DNA from: Anisakis pegreffii
Lineage: Eukaryota; Nematoda; Chromadorea; Rhabditida; Anisakidae
DNA: 64,000 bases
Direction of reading: 5' to 3'
Assembly (NCBI GenBank): GCA_035041965.1
Contig: JAPYMA010000132.1
Coordinates: 1 to 64,000, forward strand
Both the position numbers and the translations under genes were made by a program. Below, one piece after another: positions 1-12,220 of the stretch (its first letter is position 1; every line of letters begins with the position of its first letter). A model generated the notes under the pieces. That model had not been told where the DNA came from. It saw only the letters and a list, made by a program, of their open reading frames with translations, and ran no database searches.

Positions 1-2919
1 AACGCGCTTGGCGTGTGCGTTAGATAATGGTATTGTCAACATTTGGACGATTGAATTTGATGTAAATGATGAGAAAAAGTGCTTAGCTGAGCTGCAACCA
101 AGTGCTGTCTATAAAGTTTCACACGAGAAAATTATTTCGATTCGGTTGGTCATCTTATTCGGCTATCTCTTTTTTTTTGTGAGCTTCGTATGGTACAGTT
201 CATACTTCCTGTCTGAGCTGAAGTGCTTCTCGATGTATTCATCCGTTTCCTGGGACGATAGAGCTTATTTGATATGATTTACGGAAGGCGGATTGCAAGG
301 TTTGAATAGATATCTCTTGAAACGGACGAAAATGATCATTCCAAAAGCATTTTCTTTTCTTCGATGCCCACTCGCGTACAAAATGTTTGTTGTGTGACTG
401 AGAGCGCAAAAATTTTCATTCTCTTTGTTGAGCGTAAGCATCGATAATTTTTGCGAGCAGTGAACAGACTGAGTTTCGGTGAGAAGTTGGAAGAGAATAA
501 GGGATATTTCAGATACAATCCTTGTGCATTGGACGTAATGGCGATCGCTTCACAAGATCATTGTTTGAGTATTTGGAATTTGGAGAGTAACAAATGTGAG
601 TGGTTAGTGCGTATGGACCAACCGGCTTTGTCGATCGCGTGGTCATCGAACGGACGGCGATTGGCCGCTGTCGGACGGGATCTTTTCTTATGCGTTTATG
701 AGCCGAAACGTGGAAATAACGAAGAAGCACTTCTCAATGTTCGTTTATTCATTGACTGATTTGCTTTTCGTTGAATTTATTCAGTATTATTTAAATGTTT
801 CATTTTTCAAACACATTTCCATTCTTATTGATGTTCTTGGAATTTCGGTCAGTTCCAAACGTAACCACGAATATTTCATACATATCCACCAGGATTTGTC
901 AATTTACTCAGTTTTCACGGATTATTTTTATTTTACATCGTTTGCTGAAGAAAGCGTATCTAAATGAAAACATCGCATTGTCGAATGGGCAGCGTTGCTG
1001 TGACGAGAAAATTGAGAATTTTAATTTGAAACTTTCTATTCTCAGGCATTTAAGCATGGAATTCTTGGGAATGCCACAGTATTCGGTAATTTCTATTACC
1101 AGAATTTTAAAATTTTTCATATCGTCATAAAAATCTACTTTTTTAGCGGAAAAAATTACTCGAATCACCACGCGCAGCACGCATTCTGTTTGTATGTAAC
1201 GATGCGATGATAGTGATCGTTCACTTTGCGAGGTTCGGTTTTGACTCTTTTTCATGTCATGAGGATCTCATTTCGCACTGAATCGTCTTACTTCTACTTT
1301 AATTCGATCGAACGTTCTATTGACGATCCTTAAATGATGATGACTATAACAGTAATATAAATAACAATTTTGAAATTGTAATCAAAATTCGCTGATTGCT
1401 GATTTTATTGTATTCAAATGACACGAATGTACATATAACAAAAGTCTGAGTCATCAGGTAGTCTAACTAACAGCTAATAATGGCAGTAATAATACTATAC
1501 TAGTAATAGGTAGTTATAATAGGTAATCATAATGAAGATGGCATAAAATGAGTACAAATAATAGCAAATAAAGTGAATGATGGTTTAAAGGAGTTCGAAT
1601 CGTGTGATAACTCTTGTGGACAGTTCAACATTAGAATTGAAGCATACACATCAGTTCGACACCTCTCCACAGCCACTCATACCACATTACGACTTCGATT
1701 CGTCGGTGTTGTTCCTGACGAGTAAGGGAGATCGATTTATCAACATGTTCGAGGTATTATTATTATTATTGTTGTTATCTTGTTCATTATTGTTGTAATG
1801 ATAATTGTGACTGTAACTGTTGTGAATGATAGGTAATACCGACGGATCCTTATTTGCTGCCCATGGCATCAGCATCTTTCCCGAACGGTCATCAAGCGAT
1901 ATCGTTGCATCCTAAAATTGTTTGTGATGTTAAAGCTGTTGAATTTCAACGTGGTTGGCGCTTAACTGAAAAATCAATGGAAAGAATTTCATTTCGAGTT
2001 CCACGTGTTAAGGTATTTATTATTTTTGCCTTTATCTGTTATGATTGTTTTTCATCGTTATTGAGAGATGCCGCAATAAAATTGGTAAATATTCAAAATG
2101 TTCAGAAAGATCTCTTCCAAAGCGACATATTCCCGAGAGCGTTAGCAACCTGGATACCCGTAATGTCTGCGTCGGATTGGTTCGATGGGAATTACCAACC
2201 TCGCCTGTTCGTTGATCTGTGTCCAGAAGACATGCAGCCATGTAATTTACTACTGTTATTACTATTTATAAATATTTATGATTATTATCTGTTATTGTTT
2301 TAGCTTCATTTAACTTCAAAATATTGCTTAGTTCAGAACTACAATCGTTTTGGATATAACTGAAGCAGTTATGAGGAATTGAAAATATCCGATTGCATAA
2401 CACCAGAAATTTATGATGCAGCATCCATTTAATTTCTAATGATCGGAAATGTATACTGCGTGCGTCAGTGTTATTTTATCGTATGTCAGTTGTTCTAAGT
2501 GTCATTTACGAGAAATAAAAACTGATCTCTAAGGAATTTTGCCGTACAAACAACTGAATGCGTTGTTAATCAGTTAAAGATTGAAGAATAATGTTAATTC
2601 AGATATTGCCTCACCTCAACCTGCAGTAAGACGCAGTATATTACAACCTCAACCTCGGTCTCAGTCGCATCCGCAGCAACAGTTAATAAGCGATGGCAAT
2701 GCTAAATCACCAACAGCACCAAATGGCTTTGCATCAACAGTTCCTCAGACGCCATCAAATATTGGTGAATGTCGAGCGGAAGCGTTGAGAGGTGCAGTGG
2801 ACCCAAATGAGCGCAAGATAGTGGAAATGAGTTGGTCGAATAGGATCGGTGTTGATCTGACGCTGGAACAGGACAGAATGCAGAGAGTTGACGAGGAGGA
2901 GTGGTACGAGGATTTATAG
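1..2919 (+). CDS. pod-1: Coronin-7/POD-1, C-terminal half (5' end outside window)
   Basis: Coronin-7-type actin regulators carry two WD40 propellers and act in polarity and Golgi/actin organisation. Visible exons are about 1-144, 513-738, 1048-1083, 1146 to about 1237, about 1592-1753, 1833-2012, 2106-2241 and about 2580-2919. WD repeats are seen (GIVNIW, DHCLSIWNLES). They are followed by the coronin signature TSKGDRFINMFE, the post-propeller segment KDLFQSDIFP with SASDWFDGNYQPRL, a Pro/Gln/Ser-rich linker and an acidic tail VDEEEWYEDL like the end of coronin-7 (family knowledge). The final exon ends in TAG at 2917. The gene enters from the left edge, so start and first propeller are missing. 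The joins after 1237 and between 2241 and 2580 do not fix cleanly by phase, so a small exon may be missed there. Family assignment is secure; exact borders less so. Confidence 0.88.
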
Positions 2920-5652
2920 GTGCATGATTGATTACCTTTACTGTTGAGTGTCGATCGAGGCAGCGCTCAGCTACCGCGAGGGGTCACCTTCAATGCAAAT
3001 GCAGTTTTGGGGAAAAGTTGAGTGGAACGCGGGCATGATTATAAGACTGACGATTTTCAATCGTTTATGAAGAACTTTAGATTGAACGCAAATCCTTTTT
3101 GGTTTGGATTCTTCTTGTAGCGACAGCGCAGAGGGTCAATTCAGTTTTACGGATAGTGTTCGAAAGCAACAACAACACCAAAAATTGCGTTATGTTTCCT
3201 TCAGAAGATTTGCTTGTTCGATTTCACTAACTGAGAATAATAATAATGGTGCGTTGATCGAGTGATATCCAGAAGCGTGCAATCAATAGTTAGATTATGT
3301 TTCACTCAGATGCGTTTTAATCGATTCCTTTCTCGTTAATTATGTTCATTAGTGAATAATTTATTAGAAATAATTATTTGCTATTATTCATAAACTTAGT
3401 CGAATGAGTAGTTTTTTCGATGTAACATTCTCTGATTCGATGTGTTTTGTCATCCAAATAGTCGTTGATTTTATAAGTGCATCTTTTGATATTTGTTTTG
3501 TGCTTATTTGACTGTTTGAAGTTTTAATTCGCTCAAAGTTTGATTATTGCTATCAGTATGACTGATTGAATGTACTCTGTGTTGTGTTCCATTGAATATC
3601 TTAGTCATTCTTCTGATTACGGCTCATAAGTTCGCTTGATTTTATGCTCTTTCCTTCAATTCAGTCACTGAATGTTTTATTCGTACTATTTTCATTTATG
3701 AACTTAAACAAGTGCAAGGCAAAATTACGATCATATTGGTGGGGAGAGATGATAAGAGGCAGGTGATTAGGAGCGTTTGCAATGAACGATCTTGTTGTGC
3801 TGGGTTTTGAGTTGAGTGCAGTCATTTGAACGACGATCAGAGCTTCGTTTCGTTTTGTTTGATCCGATGGAATTCGTTGAAAATTTTTGTATGTAGTGGA
3901 AATATTGATAGTATTCTTTGGTCGTAGTTGATCGTATCTTGCAGTGGTTCACGTGTGATTGTGTGTAATTTCTGATTGTGTAGTTTTTGTATTCATTTAA
4001 GTAGTTCTGATGTATCCTTTAAGGAACGCAGAATTCACAGATGCACATTTCTGCCGTTTACATATTCTTTCGTATCTCTTTCTCTTTATTTCATTGAAGA
4101 GAAGGAGATTACTTTCGTGAATAGACTCTGTTTTATTGCTGCTTTGAGCACACATTCAAACGCTATGTGCATTCATTTTAAGGGTTGGGTTTATTTTGCA
4201 GAGAGTTTCGATGAAGTGATTTGTTGTATTGAAAATTGCAGATTGATATTGAAATTGTTGATTGAAAATTATGAATTCAACTTGTTTCTATGGAATTGCA
4301 CAGTTATGTTTGTCTTTATCGAAGAAGCATATCGAAAACTTTTTTGATGTGTAATTGTAATTTATTCGTTTGTTTTGGTAAGATTCGAATGGGTGATTGT
4401 TTCATGGTTGTTTTATCGTGCCCATTGATCGTGAGAATGAACGAGTCGTTTGTTTTATCCGATCTGTAATGCCACTTCTTTGTGTCTGTCCACTTTTATT
4501 TTTAATTTTATCTACTTGAGCTGAGGTTTTCCAGTTTCTTGGTTACCATTCTTCGGCTATTTTGTGTCCTTTTATCACCCAATTCTGGTTATTCTGACTA
4601 TCGTTATTATTATTAGTGTATTATTTTCGTCATTCATCAATACTATCATTTGTGTTTGTAAGATTTCTTAATTGTGATTATGAGTGTCGTTGAAATATCA
4701 GTTCCGCATATCGCAATATACATTCCATTCAATATGTGTGTTATGCTAGTGGATGTTCGAAGCAATTTAACGGTATCGTGAACGTGGTTTGTGGATGGAT
4801 ATTTTGTGTGAATGAATACGATAAATCGTCATTCTTTTGTGTTTGCTCGGTCGCTTTTAAATGTTCGTTTCAATTTCTTTGAATATTTTTTCTCATTTGC
4901 ATCATTAACACGCTCCTTTCACCAGTGATCCGTCAAACTACTTAGAATTAGTGCTTATTTCATTGTGACTGAGCTGACTGACCTTTCAGAAGTATAAGAG
5001 TTCATCAAGAGAAGAGATTCCTTGCGAAGAGAACAAAGTGTTCTGTCCGGAAGGAGTCTCTCCTTTTGCTGAAATTAGAAAATGCGTCGTTAGTGGTTAG
5101 AAAGTAGCGGAGTTGAATTCATTCAAACGTTTTTATCGTTTGGGTGAAGTTTTTCGGAAATATTTCATTTGCCATTTTCCGATTGAATGATGATGATGAT
5201 GATCCATCAGTGGGTCGCTTGTTGAGTGAGCGATTTTGTTAGTTTGCTTGGCAAATGATGATCTTTAGATTTATTGACCTTCCAGAAAATTGCTTCCTTT
5301 TCAAAAGTTCCTAGGTTTGCTTGTGTTTCTTATTTTCGAACCATCAATATTCATATTATTTGAACATCGGTGACTCATGAGCAAGTTTTATTCTTGGTTA
5401 GTTAAAACATAGCCAGTTATCTTGTGTTCGTCACAGGTTTTATTCGGTCATTAACTTTCAAAGAATGATTTGGTAATTTTGCTGATTACTTCGAGTGTTT
5501 TAATATTACACTTTTTATTGTTATTATTACCACCAATGATATAATCATCACTGATACTCATCGATTAAAACTTTGAGCAGTTAATAAGAAATATGCTGTT
5601 GAGTGAGCAAATATCTAATCATAAATGCAGATACGTATATCGCGACGAGAGT
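2920..5652. other. Intergenic spacer between pod-1 and aladin
   Basis: About 2.7 kb with no coding exon that I can support. The plus strand is strongly T-rich and holds only short open frames of low-complexity F/I/L/Y composition. It must include the pod-1 3' UTR and the aladin promoter. An AG at 5631-5632 (ATGCAG) 20 bases before the aladin ATG could serve as a splice or trans-splice acceptor. Confidence 0.7.
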
Positions 5653-8600
5653 ATGTCATTGCTGGAGTTCCCGCCGTTAGGAGATGGGGATCATCATTAT
5701 GCATTGCATGAGATGAATGGACGGATCACTTATGGATCTCTGCAAGACTTCGAGAATACTTCGAAGAGTGATTTGGTAATGTTGCCGATTATTTATTCGC
5801 TTCTTTATTATTATAGTTTGCTTTTTTAAGTAATATATGTTTTTATGTTATTGCATAATTCCATTTCTTAAAAGTTTTAGTTGGTGTGCATTCTGATAAC
5901 AGAGCGATAATAGTGATAAAAGATGAGCACTAGTAATGATAATAACATTGATGTGATAACATGATCATCGAAGAGACAATTACAGCTACAGGAATATCCT
6001 CGGATAGATAAGAGACAACTGCAAATGCTGCAGCACTCGATGTCAAGAGAGAATGTTCGTCGAGTGTTCACTGAAAGTCAGTCGAATCGTTTTCAACAAG
6101 CCGTTGATATTTGGTTTCTTTTTATTTCTTCTTTGATTGATTATCGTTATTTCAGTATTCTTCTCTAATTTGCAACAGTAATTATTTCTATTTAATAATT
6201 TGAATGGATAATGATGAAGATCATGAAAAGAGATCGTTATATTGATAATAGTATCAACAGAGGTTATGCTAAACAAAACTATATTTGAAGGCAACGAAAT
6301 GGCAGTCGTGGACTGTTCGAGTTTGTTTGTAATCTGTCGGAAGGAAGTCGTTTCGGATGGCCGATAGCGAGTGCAGGTCGATTATTGAAGCGTGCTGAAG
6401 AGGACTTCAAAGGAGTGTTGACAACCTCAGAAGACTGCATTCATCAACTCATCTAAAATGCTTCGAGCAACCTCAATTGGTTCATTTCTGATTGATTTTG
6501 AAATTTTCTTTGATCGAAGGGCATTATTCGGTTTTATTTTTGTTATTTTTATTATTTCTTTATGAGTAATATTGTTTCAAAATTATGATTATTTTACAGC
6601 GGTCATTGTATCATTAATCTGATGATTATTTTAGTATTTTACTATTGCAATATTGTTATTATTATTGTTGCTATTGCTACTGTCCTTGTATTTTGTTACC
6701 ATTATTATTGATGCTGCTTCATTGTTAATATGGCCTTGTTACAGTATTGTTGTTTTCGTTAAGAGTTAATTGGTGTTTGAGGAAAACGAATTGGATCAGA
6801 TGTATAGCATTCAACAACGAAGGGAATCGTTTAGCAGTGTGCCAGTTGAGTGATCACGTTCGAATTTATTCGTTCGGTAATACATCCCGATCACCGATCA
6901 CACTCAAACATCCACGACAAAAAAGTGTTACGCATATGACTTGGAAGTTGGTTTGCCTTTGTTGTTTGTTCTCCTTTTTTTATGTGTATATTGTTTTATT
7001 GCGTTCATTTTGTGTTCTTTTTTATTCGTCACACTGTAATCAGCTTGTAGCTATGGCTCACTTATTGCATATTATTCGATACTTAAAGCTGTCCGAATCG
7101 TGGTTCTTATTGGATTTTCTTCAAATGTTCAAATAACCTAAGCACATTCTATGTGCACCGCGCGTAACACATGCAAATTCACATGACCCGTGCAAAATAT
7201 TTCAAAAGCACTCGTTTTATCTGTTTCTTTGTCAAAAATATAAATCTTTTCGAGAATGTATGCTATTCACTTATATTATGTGGATTTGTTGATTAGTGAG
7301 TTTTTTATCTAACAGCTGTGATTGGTCACATTGCAGGCCTTTCGATACCATGCTTCTGGCGGTTGCATGTGCAGATGCTATACTTATTTGGCGACTCAAT
7401 CCGAAAACATTCACTAACAGGTAATAATTTCGAATTATTCGATCGTTATACTGATATTATCATCACTCGTTTATTCTTTCAATTGTTTATCGCAGTCATT
7501 CATAGTTCAAATTTTCACTACGGTTACTTTTGAAAGTTATGTGATAGAAGTTGTTTCTAGACTTTTAATTATGTTGAATGTGCAATAGCTGAATCTTATG
7601 ATCGAACTCATAATTATTGTAGTTCGAAAGAATGTTCTAATAACGCTGATCAAGTGATAGCGATAATAATTAATAAAGAATGTTCTAATAATGATTTCAA
7701 AATACAGGCCATCTACTCAGCATGCGCAAGTAATCGATATTGCTCAATCATTTCAACCAGTTACGCAGTGTATGTGGGATCATTCGCTGTCATCTGCGCT
7801 TTTCATCGCTTCACCTTCTTCGTCACGATTAATCGTATCATTTCAAGTCTTCTTTCTCCAACCGAGTTACATTTCTCTCAGTGATAATAAACATTCATAA
7901 CGATAACCCAAACGTAACATGCGACTTTCAATATTAATGCATATGGAATAGTGATAATAGCAAGAGAAGTTTTGAAAGTTCAGATAATGGACACGTTAAC
8001 ATGTGAAAGTGAAACCATTGGCAAGTGGACTGATTCACGTATTCATCGCATTTACTCATCTCCCGATAGCAGCAAATTACTTGTTACATATTATTCTGAT
8101 TTTATTAAGTTCGTGTCTCATTTCATTATTATCATTATTGCTTTATTACCAAAGAAACACCAAACTATTGACATCTTTTTTGCAGTCGTTGATATTAATG
8201 TGAGGTGTTGTCATGTTGACTATTATAAAACAATTAGACGCATAGGGAATAATAATCGTAACCGATTATCGTTCTCTATATAATTGATAAGAGATATAGA
8301 AGTATTAATCAAAAACGTGACCCTTACAATTACGATGAAAATAAAAGAGTATAGGGATTGTGTATTGGTAATGACATTATTTAATATGGTCATAATGCAG
8401 AGTATACGATCGCAATACGAATTGGAGTGAGGAACGGTGGAGTGGTTTGCATGGTGGTTGTATTTCAGCGGTTTGGTCGAACGATTCCACTTATTTGTTG
8501 TTTGCGAATCGAGATCAACCGTGTATTTATTCGGTTCGATTCGCGACTCGTATCGAACTCAGCCAAGACGGAAATCAAATCTTGTAACTTTTTGCTTTAA

Positions 8601-9632
8601 TCATTATTATCATTATCACGTTTATTTTTTCTTGTTGATTATTATTATGGCTGTTTTTATTTGTTGCTGATCCTGATCATTGTTGTAATTATAAATAATT
8701 TTTGAGACGTAGTTATGGTGCAGAAACGCAAATCGAAGTGTATAATTTGTGTGAGGTGAGTTATGCAAACGATGATGAGACGCGTCATATCGGAGGAAGC
8801 ATCCACAACATGCAGCTGTCACCTGATGGAAAACGTCTTGCGGTTTCATTCAAAAGTTTGTTTCGTTTCATTTGAATAGTGGTTTTGGTCTTTTCACATT
8901 GTCGTTTGCATTCTCATCAATAGTGACAATTATTAAGATTATCCACATAATTGTTATGATATTACTGATGGTGCTGTTAGTAACGATTGTACTGATTATT
9001 TAGAGAATTGCTCAGTGATAGCATTGTTCATATGCGATTGGTTACCGTCAGTCATATTAACGCCGTGTGCTCTGATAGAAGGCGGTCGTTTCAATAATGC
9101 ATCTATCATCAACTTTTGCCCAAATTTTATGAACGGTTCACTTTTGTGTGGTGAGTTGAATTGCTTGCATAAAACTCTTATATTGCTTAATTCTTTGATT
9201 AGATTGTTAGTATTGCGATTGCATACAAGCAGCATATTGTCTTTACTGAGAAGTGTAAAGTTGAAACGTTGGCAGGTATGGAGTGAGGGATGTCTGCAGT
9301 ACATACCAATGATTTACGGTCATTCAGCACGCAATGTCTATTTCGGTGATTCAGCAAACTCACGGAGACGACAATTGGAGGATAGTTTATTGGTTCGTGA
9401 TAAAGGATCGAAACTGGATCAGTTCGGGTGTGAAGAAGCGTCGTTATCGCTGAGCGATCGTCAACGGCAACGAGTGGATGAGGAATGCGATGATGTTGAT
9501 CGAGGTGAAGGCGATTTAAGTGCTGGTTCGGATGAAAATAATCCAAATCACTCACAGCAACAAGAATTTCAATTGTTCTCAACCTCGGGTCTCTACGATC
9601 AGTTATTGTCGAACTCAATTTCAGATTCTTGA
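5653..9632 (+). CDS. AAAS: Aladin (AAAS), nuclear pore WD-repeat protein
   Basis: Aladin is a WD-repeat nucleoporin of the nuclear pore complex. Exons: 5653-5775, 5986-6113, 6291 to about 6410-6456, 6764-6946, 7337-7420, 7708-7834, about 7970-8108, 8401-8583, 8713-8855, 9004 to about 9150, and about 9276-9632. The start MSLLEFPPLGD followed by ALHEMNGRITYGS parallels the human aladin N terminus. Later matches are CLRKTNWIRCIAFNNEGNR, LLAVACADAILIWRLNPK, SSPDSSKLLVTYYS, LSPDGKRLAVSFK and FCPNFMNGSLLCG, which follow the human order. Phases agree across most introns. The exits of exon 3 and of the exon ending near 9150 lack an in-phase GT donor. The C-terminal part (about 9350-9632) is acidic, Ser/Gln-rich and not conserved. 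An upstream in-frame ATG at 5593 is possible, but 5653 fits the family start. Confidence 0.9.
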
Positions 9633-12220
9633 TCCATTTTGATTGATGAATTGATTTGAGTATTTTGGTTGCTATTTATGAAATGATGAACATGGGGCCT
9701 TATCGACTGATTGCTTGTTGATTTCGAACAGTCAACAGTTGTGATAGTGTGCATCAGTTAATTCGAAGTCATTACTTTCATTCAATTTTTCATTAAGTTG
9801 ATATTATGTTGATTGATTGCTACCTCGAACGTCAAAGGTTAACCTTTCGCCCATCGGTATTCATGTCGAAAGAAGCATTTCATAATGCTCGCCATGATCT
9901 GTTGCATACCTTTTGAAATTCAGCATGCTTTTATTTTCCTTCAATTCTCACAGTTCATACGGATATTTCAATCTCGTATCACGAATCTCATCTTGATAAT
10001 ACTGACAGTGTGGTCGTTGCATCATTTATTCTTTTTATTAAATCCTTCTCCTTTCTGGCTTCTTCGGTAAAAGCCAGTTGAAATGAACTTGAGTTGAACG
10101 GTCCGCCATTAAACATACATTTAAGTAGGAAGGAATTCTTTAACCTCCTAAAAGAAGCAGAAAATTTCTTCTATTTGCATTCGGTCGTAGACCTGCTGAA
10201 TGCTGATGTTTTGTAAAATATTACTGTTGTTTTCAAATCGGATTTGAAATACTCGTATTCAATACCTCTCAATGTGATGTTTTCGTTTGGTGCTTAATTG
10301 AATGAAAATGACGTTTTTCATTTCAATTAGCTGATAGTGAGAAATGTTGTGTAAGGTGAAAATATTTCATGACTTTTGCTTCTTTCATTGCAATTATGTT
10401 TATCATCACTGTCACTATTGTTGTTATCGTTATCATTATCATTACTGCCATCATCATCAGACTCTCAAGTAATTTCTCGTTCACAACCGTAATTTTTCAG
10501 GTTTATCGTATCACAATGTTTTTAACTTCGACTGCTTTATGTTTTTTTTAATGATTAACTTGTTTTCTATTGTATCTTTATTATAATGCATTCATTGGTA
10601 CTGTTTCATGACGCATCTCAATAAAAATTCATCCATTAATGTCGCATTATAACAGCCTTGTTTCTTATATGAGTTGACTGTGTTCGAGCAGTTATGAATC
10701 ATTCAATACCTTTATGTAATCACTGTGTTTGGACAAAGCTGAGTAAACCGATAGCTGGAGTGTAAATAATAACGATTGCATAATTGTTGTTTAGCTGATG
10801 ATATTCGCAGAAAGATGTTCAATTCAATAGGGTTTATATGCATTGTACACCGATTGCCTCCTTGCTCGTATCGGAAACAGACAGCACTCGTCGACGTGTT
10901 TCGAGCACTCTTCTCGATGATAGATAATTGTGCTCGTGAAAGTTTCGTATAACAAACTTAATTGATAACATATGAAGTTTCGGGTGCTCGCGTATAAAAG
11001 CAAAACATTCAATTGATTGGTACATGTAGAAGTTTGTAAATAACAGTAATAATAAGAGCATTAATAATGACAGTTAATGAATGGTGTGCAATAAGTCGAG
11101 TAAATGACCTTAATATAAAAATTGTGTTGACTGAGGTTAGTCATTCGGTGTTGAATGGTTCGGTGTTCATTGAGTTTATACGTGTTTATGAGTCATTCGT
11201 GTGCAAATGCTGCTGCATCATTGAATTCCTTTATTCTCATGGATTCTTTGATTTCTTCATTGATGTGACGGAAATTTGTTGACATTAGTTGTTCATTCGC
11301 TTCTTTTCACATAATATAACATCCGCGGTGTGCATTTTATTTGCAATATTTTCATTATTCGCATCATCTATTTATAGTGTAATCTATAGTGATTTGAATA
11401 TATTTCGATGAATTAGTTGACATGCTTATTACTGTGCAAAACTCTTTTATTGTTTGTTTATTAATTCATATGAATTTGTTTGCATTTTGGAGTGCAGTGC
11501 ATTCGTAATGATGTAGAAAGTGCTGATTGCTTCATTGTTTATTCATCAATCAATTTGAACGCTCATCTGTTAATGCTGCTGACTTAAAGTCGTTTTTATT
11601 TACGTAATCTGCAGTTTTGATTAGGTATGAGTATAGGGGGGGATGATACAACGAGCACAAACTCGAGGAGCAAAACTGTTAGGGAATAGCTTTGCGAGGA
11701 GCACTGCTAGGATCATTTTGTAAATAACAGTAATAGCATAGTCATTATTCAACGAACTTATTTTTTGTGTATTGATCAGTGTTGTTTGCTCGTGTCGTAA
11801 ATTTTATCAGTTGCTTACGTTCACTGACTGTTTAAACAAAACACTACGATGTGTTAATGGTAATCCTCTTCATTCCGAATGCCTCTCGTTCACATCATTC
11901 AATATCGTAACGAACACACAAATGTAATACCGACACGGAACTGAATTTCTTTTGAATGCACTTCACGTATTTATCTTTTTTTCGGTGTGTTTTCTCACAG
12001 AAATGATCTTCACATAAATTTGTTCATTTTTGTGAGTTTTTGATGGTGTTGAGGTGCTACTGACTTGTAAGTCTCGATGCTGAGTTTTATTATTGACATT
12101 CGATAATGGATGTTGGTTGGTTTGCAGGTGGTATATTTGGTGTGATATCTGTAAAGTTATTCATTGAAGTATTTTTATTAGCGGCACAAGTCGTGCTCGG
12201 ATTAAAGGAGAGAAACCACT
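9633..12220. other. Intergenic spacer between aladin and dbn-1
   Basis: About 2.6 kb, AT-rich and T-biased on the plus strand. I see no exon with both homology and splice sites. Short frames such as 10369-10551 are built from repeated ATT/ATC triplets and are not protein-like. Confidence 0.7.

Noticed and set aside
1..2919. First impression of a HIRA-like WD protein
   Set aside because: The post-propeller KDLFQSDIFP segment and acidic WYEDL tail are diagnostic of coronin-7.
3976..4347. Plus-strand frame of 123 codons in the pod-1/aladin spacer
   Set aside because: Phe/Ile/Cys-rich, typical of T-rich DNA; no domain, no splice partners.
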